Shown here piece by piece: positions 23,206 to 34,930 of a DNA stretch of 64,000 bases. Both the position numbers and the translations under genes were made by a program. The notes beneath the pieces were generated by a model. That model did not search any database. It saw nothing but the letters and a program-made list of their open reading frames with translations, and was not told the DNA's origin. Position 1 is the stretch's first letter, and every line of letters starts with the position of its first letter. Source of the DNA: Ctenosaura bakeri (taxonomy: Eukaryota; Chordata; Lepidosauria; Squamata; Iguanidae); assembly GCA_948474755.1 (NCBI GenBank), contig CAOLHI010001238.1, forward strand, positions 124,001 to 188,000. Reading direction: 5' to 3'.

Positions 23206-23807
23206 TTTTAAACATAGATGCTTCGTGTCAGTGCAACGGACTATCTGCCATTGCTCTTTTTAGTCTTCATTCGGCAGTCTGTGTGCCCTGCATCTTTAGC
23301 CTTGCCTTGTGGAGCCTCCTTGGCTCCTGACTTTGGCTGTTTCCATCTCTGCCTCTCCCTAATTCTGTTTACTCTGAATGAATATATTACGAGTTCAGAA
23401 AGCACTTCTGACCTAAACTCTGTTTTTTTCAGCCTTGAAGAGACATCTTACCAAGTAACAGATCAGGACACAGTCTGTAAAAGCTCTGGGTTGGATCCAG
23501 GCTGTATTCTGTGAAAGGCCTATTGAAGTCACTGGGACTCAACTTTGTCATGATCCACTTGACTCGAGTAGATTTCAGTGCTTTAAACATGAACAAGTGT
23601 GGCTCCAACCCTCTGTTTTGCCTCTCCAGTAGACAAGCCCAATGCTCCATTAAACTTTGATTCTTTTTTCTTCTCATTTATCTTTGTTTGTCTACTTATC
23701 TAATATATACAAGTCAAAGTTTGTCTGTTTGTCTGTGTCAGGTGAAGACTCATATGATTGGCTGTGTCAGGGGAAGACCTTATATGATTGGCTGTCTAAG
23801 GAGATTC
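23206..23807. other. Unassigned, with one short repeat
   Basis: 23485-23590 resembles the short interspersed repeat (GGGTTGGATCCAGGCTGTAT, CCTATTGAAGTCACTGGGAC). Nothing else is recognised. A 98-aa open frame near 23218-23514 has no domain that I know. Confidence 0.4.
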
Positions 23808-23890
23808 TATGAAATCCTGGGGTTTGCAGTTTAGGGAGGGGCCTTTAGAATTCTCAGCCAGGGAGCTCTTGGGCCTCAGTCAACTATGTC
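23808..23890. mobile_element. Foldback MITE fragment
   Basis: CTATGAAATCCTGGGGTTTG, AGTTTAGGGAGGGGCC and CTCAGCCAGGGAGCTC match the interior of the MITE at 55540-55740. Both ends are missing. Confidence 0.6.
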
Positions 23891-25001
23891 TGTCAGGAAT
23901 GGGCTGGTTGCTATGGCGACAAGGCCTAGCAGCAAGGAGAAGGGCAGTGTAGTCTCTCAAGAAGCTAATCTCTATGTGTTAATAATACAGATTGAATTGG
24001 GGAATATAGGGAATAGTTATACGTACTGGACAAGACAGTTTGGGGATTTAGAGACACAGGATCTCAAATCTTTCTAAAAAGTATTACCTATGAGAAAATA
24101 AAATCCCGGGCAACGCCAGGTATATTTTATAAACCTACTCTGCCAAGATTTGCGCTTAATCTCTATAAACTTGCTTTTCAATAATCCACCCACACTTACA
24201 AAGGTATTAAGAAGAAGATGAACTCCCAGACATGTGCCATATTGGTTGGTACAAGACCAGCCTTCCTTCATACTTTATTTGTTACAAATGTCTGTAAACA
24301 ACACAGTGTGCCCTGGTCTCGCAGTCTGATTCTCCCCATTGGCCTTTACCACATGATTCAACATCAGTGGATTAAAAACTGCAGCAGTTAGCAGGAAAAG
24401 GTCCTCTAAGGCTGCTGATTAGTTAATTTGAAGTTCCCTCCCAGGAACCTGATCCTCCCCCAGTCCACAAAATATCACTTTGAACTTTCTCTGAAAGAAA
24501 AGAATGAAGGGGTAAGACTAGCCTAAAGCAATGTAACAGAGGCTCCAGTATCTCCTTCAGCCTTCTCTCAGATAATTTAATCAATTTTATTAACCAATGA
24601 AATAATGGCTCAGTTGTTTTCATCTTGAAAACACCTGTTCCGGAACTTCCCCCTGTTTGGTTTTAATAAATATATTGAATTGGAAACCAGGGTTGATTTG
24701 ATTTGCCTACCTAATCTGAAGATTGGCTTCATCCATGCAATGGACCACACAAAAGAAACAATATAATCTGGTTTCAAGGTTAGGAGCATTGTACACCTCT
24801 GAATAAATGCACAAGCCTGGGTTTTTATGTATCCAGGATGTACATATTATTGCACACATGATTAGTGGTGCTGCTATCTTTGAGGAATCTATAGGAATAA
24901 TGCTTTGCTGTTTGTACTTCCAGTGCTGTGAGGTAGAACAGACACACCAGTCCTTCATACAGACTTGGCATGAGACTTATGAAAGAAGCATGTCAGAGGA
25001 A
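23891..25001. other. Unassigned sequence
   Basis: No gene or recognised repeat in about 1.1 kb. Confidence 0.35.
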
Positions 25002-25189
25002 ATGCCATAGCTTGGTGGCAGGAAACATGCTTTGCAGGCAGAAGGTTGCAGGTCCAACTCCTAGTATTTCCAGGCAGGTTATGGGAAATCCCCTGTGTGA
25101 AATGCCAGAGAATCACTGTGAGACAATCTAGCCAATACAGAGCTAGATGGACCATTGGACTACCTTAGTGTTAAGAAGCTTTCTATGAA
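25002..25189 (+). mobile_element. tRNA-headed SINE, lizard type
   Basis: ATGCCATAGCTTGGTGGCAG, AAACATGCTTTGCAGGCAGA and AGGTTGCAGGTCCAACTCC resemble a tRNA with A and B boxes. The body follows: CCCTGTGTGAAATGCCAGAG, CACTGTGAGACAATCTAGCC, CAGAGCTAGATGGACCATTG, and the end TAAGAAGCTTTCTATGAAT. This is a familiar reptile SINE ('agctagatggaccaatggtctgact'). Near full length with scattered substitutions. A functional tRNA gene is excluded by the imperfect cloverleaf and the SINE body. Confidence 0.8.
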
Positions 25190-27637
25190 TAATATATGGA
25201 CACTGCAGCTCCTAAAGGTAACTTTTTGCAAGTATCCTGTCAACCTTCATCCAAAACTTCTGGTATACTGCTTTCAGGTACACTGATTGTCTGGATTCTT
25301 TCGACTAATGCTCTCTTGCATTATTCATCTTTTTCAATAATAAATTGAGGTGCTATTTGAAGACAGTCATGTAGTTGGCTTCTTGGACAGACCACACAAT
25401 TAAGGGCACCCCAGAACTGCTCTCACAAGGTTTTCAGAATATTTCTCAGAGTTAACAAATTAAAAAATCATTGTAATATTCTGTCTTTTCATATTGTTCC
25501 TTTTAACATTGTCCCTTGTAACTGGCAGGCAGTGTGAAGCTTTGGATCAGTCATATCGCTCAACAGAGGTGTAAGTTCTCCCTTCAGGCTACCAATCCCA
25601 ACCTAAACAGATGATCACAGGGACTCTAGGTATAGATATGGGTATGATAGCCCAAGGTCATAGCCTGACTCTATCAATTATAGGCAAAGTATCAGGGCCC
25701 TGTTTAATTGTTAATCATGCATCCATCTTAAACCTTTTGATGACTGTATGCTCTCCCTCCCTTTCTTGACTCAAAAAATAATAATGTAGCTTTCTTGTAC
25801 TGGGTCTATGAAGCACTTCAGATATCTCATCTCAAGATGTACTTATTATTGACTAAAATATTTATATCCTACCCTCTCTCTAGAGTTCTCAGGATGACAT
25901 GCAAAAAAGCCAATCTGAGCATTTTAAAACAGAGCCTCCATCTTATCAGGATTCTGCTTCAGCTTATTGGCTCCCTTCCCACCCATTACAGCAACCATGA
26001 ACTGGTTCTACATCTGCACAGTCCCTTACAATTTCAATAAGAAGTACAGTACTGCTGAGTTTCATCAGCTGAGATGTCAATATTACCTTTAGAAAGTCCG
26101 AGGAAGCTCAAACAATTCATGTGGTTTGGACATACCTGTCACCCCTTTTGATGAATGGGAAAATCTGGAGATTTATATCGTGTGTCCAAAAACGCCACGT
26201 AGGATATCCCAATTAACACTGCTTGCACTTACTTTTGCTCATTCATTGAGAAGGAAGAGGAGGATCATGATGGTTTCATTCATGTATATCTTGGGAACTG
26301 GGAACCAATTACTTACAAAGTAAATACAAATGTTGAGGATGAGACATTATTTGAGGGCAATAGTGATGTTTCTGGAATTTCCTTGCATCTGTCACTACAG
26401 TATAAGCTGCATCAAGGAATTCGGTTCCTGAGACCTTCATGTGTTCTAGAACTTAACTATGGTCCTTTACTTCAGCAACTCTCCTATCACACTGTATATT
26501 AACAGAACTTCATTTACAATCCCAACATTCAAACAGAACCTTAGTAAGAGTAAGCAGAGTTTTCCATTCTCAGTCAAGTGAATACTAAATATCATTAATT
26601 ATTATTGCAGTTAATTGACATCAAGCAGTGAGAAGTGAGAAGACCAACAATCTGCATTATCTTTTATATTTTATAGTCAAGAAAATGTTCATAGAAATCC
26701 ATAATATGCTTAGCTATACATCTACCTTCTCCATTGTTATATATTTTAAGACCCAGTATGGACTTGGTTGAAAATATTCTTCCAAGGAGAAGGAGGATGA
26801 GGTTGATAGATCAACATTTATTGTTCTTGCCAAAAAGACTCCAGTTTTGTGGAACCTATGGAATATTTCATTTTCTTTGATACTGAAGTAATTTATGGAT
26901 CATAGTTTAGTAATATAGGGCAGCACTGTTAAATGTTTCCTTCTTGCTGTTATCACTACCAAAGATCTGTGGCAGTTCATTACTGGTTTTGCCTTTGGCC
27001 TGAACTATGTAACTCTCAGATATTTGAACCCCATATCAAGCACATACTGTCTGAAAGGTGATCTCTCCATGCCTCTTGTTTGCCCTGCAGACATTATAAA
27101 TGTGGGGGGGAGTACAATAAATGTGAATGCTTTGTGCTAGCAAAGAGATAAGCAAGTGACATGGTCTTGAAATTATAGTAAATCTGAATTGATGGCCTCA
27201 TTAGTATTATCTCTTTTTGTCTTCATTGTAAAAAAGAAAAGAAAAAACATCCAGGAGGAACTCATTTTGCATTCATGTGGATAGAAAGTATAATTTCTTA
27301 GAGTTTTCATTCTAATTTAGATTTAATTAAAGTGTTAATTAAAGCGTTCCAGAAAGGGACATCTGTGGCAAGAAGTGGGAGATACACATATTATACAAAT
27401 CACTGGTATTGCAAAGGTTTGCAGTCCTGTAGATGCATTTCAGGATTACTTGCTGTGATCTTGACTATGAGCACAGTGACTATGATCAAGGAAAGAACAC
27501 CTGTGTGAGGTTCTTGAAACTCTTGTAGGATGAGATTGCTCTCATGATGAAACATGAAAAATGCTACCTAATAAAAAAATGCTACCTCAATGCTACCTCA
27601 TATTCCACTCAAAAATGGACAACAATATAATCATAAC
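25190..27637. other. 2.4 kb unassigned sequence
   Basis: No gene or recognised mobile element. 27290-27350 has TTAATTAAAGTGTTAATTAA, a homeodomain-like A/T cluster. Its meaning is unknown. Confidence 0.35.
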
Positions 27638-27835
27638 AGTGTGGTGTTATAATCCGATTGTTTGTCTAGAATTCAGAAGGCCCAAGTTAAAATTCCATTC
27701 AGACACAATGTTCTTAAGTGAAATTAGACCATTTGTTACCTCTCAGTGTAAATCTACTACACAGATTTGTTGTAAGGATCAAATGGAACTATACAGCCTG
27801 ACCTGAATGTATTGGAGAAAAGATAGGACATAAGT
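27638..27835 (+). mobile_element. tRNA-headed SINE, degenerate
   Basis: Head CAGTGTGGTGTTATAATCCG with TCTAGAATTCAG; body ACCTCTCAGTGTAAATCTAC, TACACAGATTTGTTGTAAGG, ATCAAATGGAA; tail TGTATTGGAGAAAAGATAGG and ACATAAGTGTA. These resemble the type 'tctcagcctaacctacctcacaggattgttgtgaggat...ggtgggatataaatg'. Confidence 0.65.
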
Positions 27836-29114
27836 GTAGATCATACTCCATATTTTAAGAGGACAGTGACAAATGAGAACATGAAGAATGGTTGAAAGAT
27901 GTATGCATCTTTAGGATGGAGATTAATGGGAACATAGGATAGATCTGCCCATCTCTATTGTCAAGATATGAGACAGAATTAGTGATGGCTCCAAGGTTTA
28001 AATGGAAGAGGGTTCATAGTGGCAAACCTGAGAGTTTGGAATCCTCCACGCTATTGTAAACCAAGCCCAAATTTAGGGGAGAAAATAGTTATTTTATTCC
28101 TGCATAGGAGAATAAAAAAATTCAAAAATATTCTTACCACTTGGTGAGATTGTGAGAGTTTCTACATATTTTCCAATGATTTCTTTTGAATTTCAGGACT
28201 TATTGCAAAAAAAAAAAAAAAAGTCTGCCCCAAAATGAATTTTTTGACCTCCTCAAATGTCTTTTCGCTTTCACCAAAGGGCCAAAAAAAAAAAATCTTA
28301 CAGAGATTGGCAGCTGATTTAGGGGTAGTTGCTTTGTTTTGTTTTTGTGATCTGGTGTCTCAACATGTTGTGACATCCATTCTCATCAAGGAAATGTTGA
28401 AATGTTTGCAATGCTTAAATATTCTTCAAAGCCCTACCTAAACTCCACTAAAGTTGAGGACCTCATATAACAATTTCAATGGGAGAGTATCATCATACTT
28501 GGTGTGATTTCCTTCCAGCCAGTACTGTGCCCATGATCTTGACACAGATCATTCAAAATTTAGATACAGCAGCCACATGCCTTGAAAGAACTCACCTCAA
28601 TGTTTCAGTAAGAGCCATGTGGCATCTGAATAAATCCCAATACGGAATCGAGAGTCATCATCAATCTCCAGGGCAAATCCATGGACACAGGCCCAGAAAA
28701 CCCCTTGGGTATATAGACATATGGTTATACAACATGTGAGTGCTGGCATATGGCAAGTCAACATATGCCAAGACAGCAGAACTGAGTTCTAAGACCTGTG
28801 TTGGGATTATTAGTTTCTGAAGTAAATTTGTACCAGGGGCTGATAGGTATTTCAGCCCATTTTCCTGTCTGAGTTGAATAATGAAATATGAAAACATGTT
28901 TCAGCTTTGTAAACAGCATATTACAGTGGAGAAAAACAATTCTGTTTTAGGTCATGCCCTAGTTAAGTGCTAAAATAAATAGGTATTGATTTTGTGATAC
29001 AGCCTATTTCAGTGGAGACTAGCAGAGGCAGTGTGGACTGAGGCTGTATTATCCATTCAATTGCCAGTCTGCTTATGCCAAAGAACAGACAATTATTTCA
29101 TTTCTTAGATACAA
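27836..29114. other. Unassigned sequence
   Basis: No gene or recognised repeat; two poly-A runs near 28207 and 28286. Confidence 0.35.
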
Positions 29115-29195
29115 AAGAAGGCTACAATCCTACATTTATGTATCTGGGAGTAAACCATATTGAATCCAATGGGTCTTCTTTTCAGTGGAAAGGGA
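29115..29195 (+). repeat. Short interspersed repeat, best copy
   Basis: GGCTACAATCCTACATTTAT, CTGGGAGTAAACCATATTGA and ATCCAATGGGTCTTC. This is the clearest example of a repeat that recurs at 2590, 6055, 16204, 22835 and 23485. Confidence 0.55.
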
Positions 29196-29587
29196 AAGAC
29201 TTGTGCCACTAGCATTCATATCGAGACAACAGTTGTATGTGCTAAAACATACTGTTTATTTTCTTGTTACTGATAATAATTATTAATTGATTGGGCTTCC
29301 TATATATGTGTATTTGAGAGAGTGTGTTTATATGTGTGTACACATTCAAATATAAAGTACACTTCAACTGATTTCTAATTCTCATTCCTTACAAAATATT
29401 TATTTATTTGCCATGACTAATTTTACATTCTGAAGTAAATTAGGTTTATCTTAAAAAAAGTTTCCTAGTTTTATGTCATTGGTCCTTGGCAGGGTTTCCT
29501 GCAGCTTTTCATGGCCCCTTTGCCAAGCTCATGATATTATAACGATGGATGCTCTGAGTGCTGACATTTGACATGCTCCTCAGAGAT

Positions 29588-29775
29588 AGCTTTTTATAGC
29601 AATTTGAGTTGTTGGTCTAAGACTCCAGAAGAACAGGGCTTGAATCTATACTCAGCTGTGGAAACACACCAGATGACTTTGGGCCAGTTACACACTACCA
29701 CCCAAGAGGAACACAATGGAAAACCTCCTCTTGCAAATCTTGCAAACCCCTCGTCCTGAATAAATCAGAAGTGAA
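29588..29775 (+). mobile_element. tRNA-headed SINE, degenerate
   Basis: AGTTGTTGGTCTAAGACTCC, AGGGCTTGAATCTATACTCA, ATGACTTTGGGCCAGTTACA and AAACCTCCTCTTGCAAATCT follow the order tRNA B box, CORE, 3' body seen at 30346. Confidence 0.65.
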
Positions 29776-29888
29776 TTGAATGCCCCAAAATATGTTTCTG
29801 ATCAAAACTGGATCTGACCTGTATTCACTATTTGAAATGCATGGAAAACTCACACTGGTGCTAATGAGAACTGTCCAGTATTATATGT

Positions 29889-30058
29889 GCCTTCAAGTCT
29901 CCTGTTGACTTGATGGTGACACCATGAATTTCATAGGGTGCATTCATAAACACCATGAATTTCATAGGCAAGGAATACTCAGAGGTGATTTTTGCTAATT
30001 CCCTCCTCCGAAATATAGCCTACACCACCTGGTATTTGTTAGTGTTCTACTATCACAA
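29889..30058 (-). mobile_element. 5S-type SINE body, with internal duplication
   Basis: Plus-strand text TGCCTTCAAGTC, AGGAATACTCAGAGGTGATT, CCTCCGAAATATAGCC and CACCTGGTATTTGTTAG is the complement of the 5S-headed SINE body. CACCATGAATTTCATAGG occurs twice (29922-29939 and 29951-29968), a local duplication. The 5S head itself is not recognisable here. Confidence 0.7.
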
Positions 30059-30345
30059 ATAGAAAGTAAGATGGGATGAAATTCCTGGGTTCCAGTTCTG
30101 ATCAAGCCTGCAATGCAGAATGGGGAACATTTTGACTGGGTGCATTTCTAAGCAATGTGACCCAGTTTGTACTTCCCAGAACTGCTACAATGATTGAAAT
30201 CCCATTGTCAAGGAAAGCTGTGTATGAAAATGAATGCAATTTTTATGCAGTTTAGGTTTTTTTAATCAGAGTGATATAGCAATTGGACAGAACAAACTTA
30301 TGACTGTGAAATAGTAAGACATATTTGTCATCTCTTACATGTGGA

Positions 30346-30586
30346 GGAAGCCAGTGCAGTATAGTGGTTCTAGTGTTGGACCACAATTCTGGAGAGCAGG
30401 GTTCTTAGTTCTCACTTGGTCATGGAAACCCATTGGATGACCTTGAACAAATCACATTCTCTCAGCCTCAGAGGAAGGCAAAGGCAACCTGCCTCTGAAC
30501 AGATCTTGGCAGAGAAAACTCCATGATAGATTTGCCTTAGATTGCCATAAGTCTAAATGACTTCAAGACAGACAACAACAGCAATA
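30346..30586 (+). mobile_element. tRNA-headed CORE/MIR-like SINE, full length
   Basis: AGGAAGCCAGTGCAGTATAG and TGGTTCTAGTGTTGGACCAC form the tRNA-like head. CORE region: GGATGACCTTGAACAAATCA, CTCTCAGCCTCAGAGGAAGG. 3' body: GAACAGATCTTGGCAGAGAA, GATTTGCCTTAGATTGCCAT, AAGTCTAAATGACTTCAAG. This is the plus-strand reference for the copies at 18728 and 57691. Confidence 0.85.
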
Positions 30587-30898
30587 GCACTTCTCAGACT
30601 GACAAATCCATAGGAAGAGGGCATACAAAACAAACTTGACTGATCTTGTGATATACATTTAGTTTAGACCAGAGCTGGGTCATAAGGTTTCAACCTCCTG
30701 GCAGATGACCAAAGATGTCAGACATCCCTTGTGGCCCCATACTTCTGGTTTGAAACACTAAGGATGGAGTCAATTCTCACTACATCTTTGTACTTGTATG
30801 TCTATAGCTATATTTGGACTGTTTTTTCCTAGAAAACAAATAAACATTTTAGAGGCAGGATCCTTGTGGTCTCATTGACTCCTCCTACCGTTGTAATA

Positions 30899-31115
30899 AT
30901 TTTCAAAGAAGTAACCATGTTAGTCTGTTGCAGCATAAAAAGAAACAAAGGATGGAGAGAAAAACAGAATCCAGGAGCACCTTTATATATTTATATTTTT
31001 GTATGGGCCTTTGAGGATATTGATCAATGAAAAGATTCACCTGGGAGAGTGGGGTGACATCCATGAGATGTCAAATGTCATGCCAAAATATAAATCAGTT
31101 AGTCTTAAAGTCTTT
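30899..31115. repeat. Interspersed repeat related to the 6278/6721 pair
   Basis: GTAACCATGTTAGTCTGTTG, CAGGAGCACCTTTATATATT and, inverted near the right end, AAATCAGTTAGTCTTAAAG. It contains the same 'AGCACCTTTAAGACTAAC' motif in both orientations. Class unknown. Confidence 0.5.
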
Positions 31116-33504
31116 TCCCCTTTAATCCTTCTTCCACGTTCATCTCACTTGATGGCGTGAGAATATAAGTTTAGCGCAAGGACAGAAGTAGAGTGAGAAT
31201 TGGCCTTTAGAATTCCAAAGCATTGACTAAGGTTAACTTAGTAGTGTGACTAGCTGGTAGAGAAGTAGTGTGATTGTAGCTGAGTCAAAAGGAATCCCAG
31301 TACTTTTTCTGGTTGGACTCATGTCTTGCTAGCCAAGGCTGGGCAGCTGAGGGGAGCATTGTGTGGAGTGGTATTGCTAGTAATTGGTTGGGATACCAGG
31401 ATAGGCAGATGGCTCCATAGTACTGACACTAGGCATGCCAAAATGCACTTCCTTTGAGGCAGAGGTTACTTTACAACAATTTTTCTGCATGGTGGTGACT
31501 TCGTCTTATGTGGGCCACCATTGGAACTTGTAGAACTTGTAGAATACTTGTTTTAAAACACAGTTAGAAGTCTGATCAAAAATCAGATGCATAATTAGGT
31601 AAAATTATCATGGGAAATCCAGTCCCTCCCTCACTTTGTTTCTTGGCTTTTATCGTCTTCTTATGGTTGTTAGGTGACAATGACAGTGCAGTGACAATGG
31701 ATCCCAGAAGTGGAAGAATCTTGCTTTCCAGTTATTTTTTTAAAAGTTAAGTACAGTCCTGTCATCTGCTTAGATTTTGACCTGGTTACCTGATGCTATC
31801 TTCTGTCTCTGTCTCATTTTCCTCAGCATTCTTTTCATTTCTGTCCACACATTTTCCTCAGCCTTTGTTTTACCTCCCCTCATTTTCTCTATATTTTCTC
31901 TTTCCCTTATCATTTTTTTTCTCACATTCCTGCTTTTCTGTCCATTGTCTGCAAATCAACTGGTCTCCCTAGCAATCTACCCTCAACAAGCAACCTCTAT
32001 TATTTACTCTCCATAATTTTGGATTAGACATGATTTTAGACTACACCATTTCCTACAGCCTTCTTGTCTCTAGATTTTCTCTCAATTTTTCTGTCTTTTG
32101 AGACTACTTCCCAATATTCAGGCTGACCCCACAATGTTCCTGTCTCCAGGACATGTGAGATTTCAAACTCATCCAAAGTAGCAATTTTTCTTTCATGCAC
32201 AGAACTATAAATGCCCTGACAGCTTTGCTTCCTGAGTAGTTGGAATGTTCTTGAACAAAATTCCCTGTCATCTTCCTGTTCCACAAATAGGAGGTTTCAC
32301 TGCTTCAAATGCAATAACATATATTAATGGTCATACTATAGAATTGGTACACCTGCTTTAGTCAGTCATTGGCCTCTTTCTTTTGCACACATACAGATGG
32401 GAACTTAGCTTGATTATGGTATAGTGGCTGTAGCTCAGCTCAGTTTCCCCGTGATCTTCCTTGACAATCTTCCCCTTCTTAAAAAAAAAAAAAATATGAG
32501 GAAGGAAAAGAGTACCTTGCGACAGTTTAGGTATTTTTACCTCATTTCATTCTGAATTTAAAATCTGCTTTTTAAGAGAATTCTTCAGAAAGTTGTCAGT
32601 TACAAAGACACAGAGGTGATACTGCATCTGTCTAAACTCCAACAGTGAATACTTGTACAAGAATGGGACAGGGTCAGAGGCAAACCCCCCAAAAGAGGAC
32701 ATTTCCATGAAATATACAGGACTAAATGCTCAGGTGCCAGAATGAAGTGCAGGTATTTTTGTACCCACACATTTCTAGCTTTTAAAAAATGTTGCTGGCA
32801 GACTGCCAGCCTTAAATCAGACATCTAATACTTGTAAGGTGGCAGCTGATAGAGGGTTTCAGCAACTTTTCAATTTTAACTTTACTTTTAAGGCTTCTGC
32901 AGGAAGTCTGTCTTCTCTGACAGCACAAATGCACTGGCGACATTTTCCTCTTTACACTTGATCACACCTGTTGACACTTATGTGCATTAACAAATCAACT
33001 AATGGACTTCTTTCCCTTCCATTTTTTTTTTTCATTTGCATTAGTGCTGGGATTTCTATGCATAGAGAATGAAGATAACACAGTCTGTTCCTTGGATAGG
33101 TGGTTTTTATTATGTGACATATTAATTCCTGTTCTTACTGTTAGGCAGTGTGTACATCTGTCATGAGAAGCATTCTATAAAACCTTTGGGCAGCAGTTAA
33201 TTTGTAAATTGAAAACCTTTAGATTGTTCCTTCCACATACAAAAGAACAATGCCTTTGCATACAAACTGCTTTAAAAAAATGATGCTAAAATTATCCTGA
33301 ATTGTCTGACCATGCTGCCAATCAGACAAAAAATTCTGAAGCATACCTCCTTCCTGCATCAAGGAGGAGCTCTACCATTTGCTGGGGTGGAAGGTTCCTT
33401 TCTACTTTAATGAATCCATAAATTGGTTGTACATTGGTTGCTACCTACAGCCAATCTACACCTAATCTAGAGACAAGCACACCATTTGAAATATAGAGGG
33501 TGTA
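31116..33504. other. 2.4 kb unassigned; possible conserved noncoding part
   Basis: No supported gene. 32870-33260 is repeat-free and includes an octamer-like ATTTGCAT near 33035 and several homeodomain-like ATTA sites. I note it as a weak candidate regulatory segment. Confidence 0.3.
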
Positions 33505-33674
33505 CATAGCAGATTGCACAGATCTGGCTGCTGATTTTAGGCCTGCTTATGGGACAGAACCCACTTTGGTTGCCTTAGTGGATGCCCTTTGCCAGGAATT
33601 GACCTCTCAGCAGATCTTGATGCTATCAACCATGGTCGTTGAGGACACTGTTCTTCTCTGGAGGGCTGAGTCTA

Positions 33675-33856
33675 GGTCCGTTTCTGCACTAGCCTGTTAT
33701 AGCACAATGATTCCACTTTTCAACATCCTGTGGAATCCTGAGGTTTGTAGTTTTGGGAGGGGCCGGCCAGCCTCTCCCAAAACTGCAAACCTCAGGATTC
33801 CACAGGATGTTGAAAGTGGAATTATCGCTCTATAACAGGCTAGTGCAGAAATGGCC
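33675..33856. mobile_element. Foldback MITE, near-perfect palindrome
   Basis: About 85-nt arms fold on a GGCCGGCC centre (33761-33768). Left arm has CACTAGCCTGTTATAG, CAACATCCTGTGGAATCCTG and TTTTGGGAGG; the right arm is its complement. The ends (GGTCCGTTTCTGCAC, and GGCCATTTCTGCAC complemented from the right) resemble the GGCC-TTTCCGCAC ends of the Harbinger-like MITEs. No clean target duplication (CTA against TGG). It lies within an L2 relic. Confidence 0.8.
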
Positions 33857-34453
33857 TGGAAGGAGTTCTGTTTGAGAACTCCTATTGAACTCCTCACTGT
33901 CTGGGCTGTTTTGTTCCCTATGCTATTTAAAACAAATGCATTAACTGCTGGGAGAGGTTGTCTGGAGTTCAGCACCATCACCATATTGATTATGCCCAAT
34001 TCTCTCTCTCCTTTCCACCTCATTTCAAGGACATTATTTTGGTACCTATCAGCAGTAACCAACTCAACAGAGGTAAGCAAATTGAAACTTGATCCAGAAA
34101 TGCTCCTAGTCATTTGGAAGGCAGACCAGGAGTGGGGATTCAGCTTGTGCTAGATGAGGTCATGCTCCCTCTGAAGACAGAGATTCACAGTTTGGGTTTA
34201 CTCTTAGACTCTGCACTGAATGTGAGTGCTCAGGTTTCTGTGTGGCCAGGGTACACAGTTAAAACTAGAGAGCCAACTGGGAATGTGGTGAGGGCCTTCT
34301 TTGTAGCTGTTTTGGAATTCCATTCCTAGGGAGGCCAAGCTGGCTCTTTCCTTTCTGCCATTTTGTCAGCAGGTAAAGACTTTCCTACTGCAGAAGATTT
34401 TGGGGAAGTGATTGTTTTACATGTAAAGGGCTTTTATGAAAGACTGTTCTACT

Positions 34454-34726
34454 CATATTTAGCTATATGGCAACCTTTCATAGATTTTGTAAAGAAAGAA
34501 AGGGGAGAAACTGCAATTATAGGTTTTGATTAGACTATTGAATTCTTATCCGGTGTGTTATGTTAAAGAAAAAAAGACAACTCTATACTGGAAAGAAAAT
34601 TGGAAAAGGAGTAAGAATAATAATAACTATTGTTCTTATACATTTATTTTATGTAAGTGGGTGGTGCGGGAAGTCATATTTTAACTTTTTGTAAATATGT
34701 AAAACTTTAATAATTTTTTTTAAATA
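34454..34726 (+). mobile_element. L1-like 3' UTR fragment with target duplication
   Basis: 273 bp of A-rich sequence ending TTTGTAAATATGTAAAAC, TTTAATAA and AAATAAA. It is bounded by AAAGACTGTT-C/G-TACT at 34439-34453 and 34727-34741, a 15-bp direct repeat with one mismatch. That length and the A-rich end fit target-primed reverse transcription by L1. Only 3' UTR remains. It splits the tail of the L2 relic. Confidence 0.7.
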
Positions 34727-34930
34727 AAAGACTGTTGTACTAATTTTATCCTATGCTTTAAAATTCATGTCTTAAACAGTGTTCATTCTACTGGCAGTTT
34801 AATATTATTGTATTCTTAACTTTTTGTATGTTTTAGCAGCATTTAGTTTTGCTCGCTTTATCCTGTGATGCACCTTGAGTCTCAGTCTTGGTCTTGGTAA
34901 AAAGTTCAAGTATAAGCATAGTAAGAGGCA

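Larger units (their letters stand above)
33505..34930 (+). mobile_element. L2-type LINE relic with two insertions
   Basis: One internally deleted L2 copy. 33505-33600 gives DLAADFRPAYGTEPTLVALV, the RT block GFRPGYGTETAL. 33860-33940 gives a remnant of the (C)GVPQGS-LSP-LF block (VWAVLFPMLFK). 34080-34240 gives KLDPEMLLV and the block SLGLLLDSALNVSAQVSV. 34290-34380 matches the RAFSVAAP region. The tail at 34860-34930 reads GATGCACCTTGAGTCTCAGT. A foldback MITE (33675-33856) and an L1 fragment (34454-34726) sit inside. Confidence 0.75.

Noticed and set aside
25002..25075. A tRNA gene
   Set aside because: tRNA-like A and B boxes belong to a SINE head with imperfect cloverleaf pairing and SINE body downstream.
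33697..34113. 138-codon minus-strand open frame
   Set aside because: Antisense to an L2 relic and a foldback MITE.
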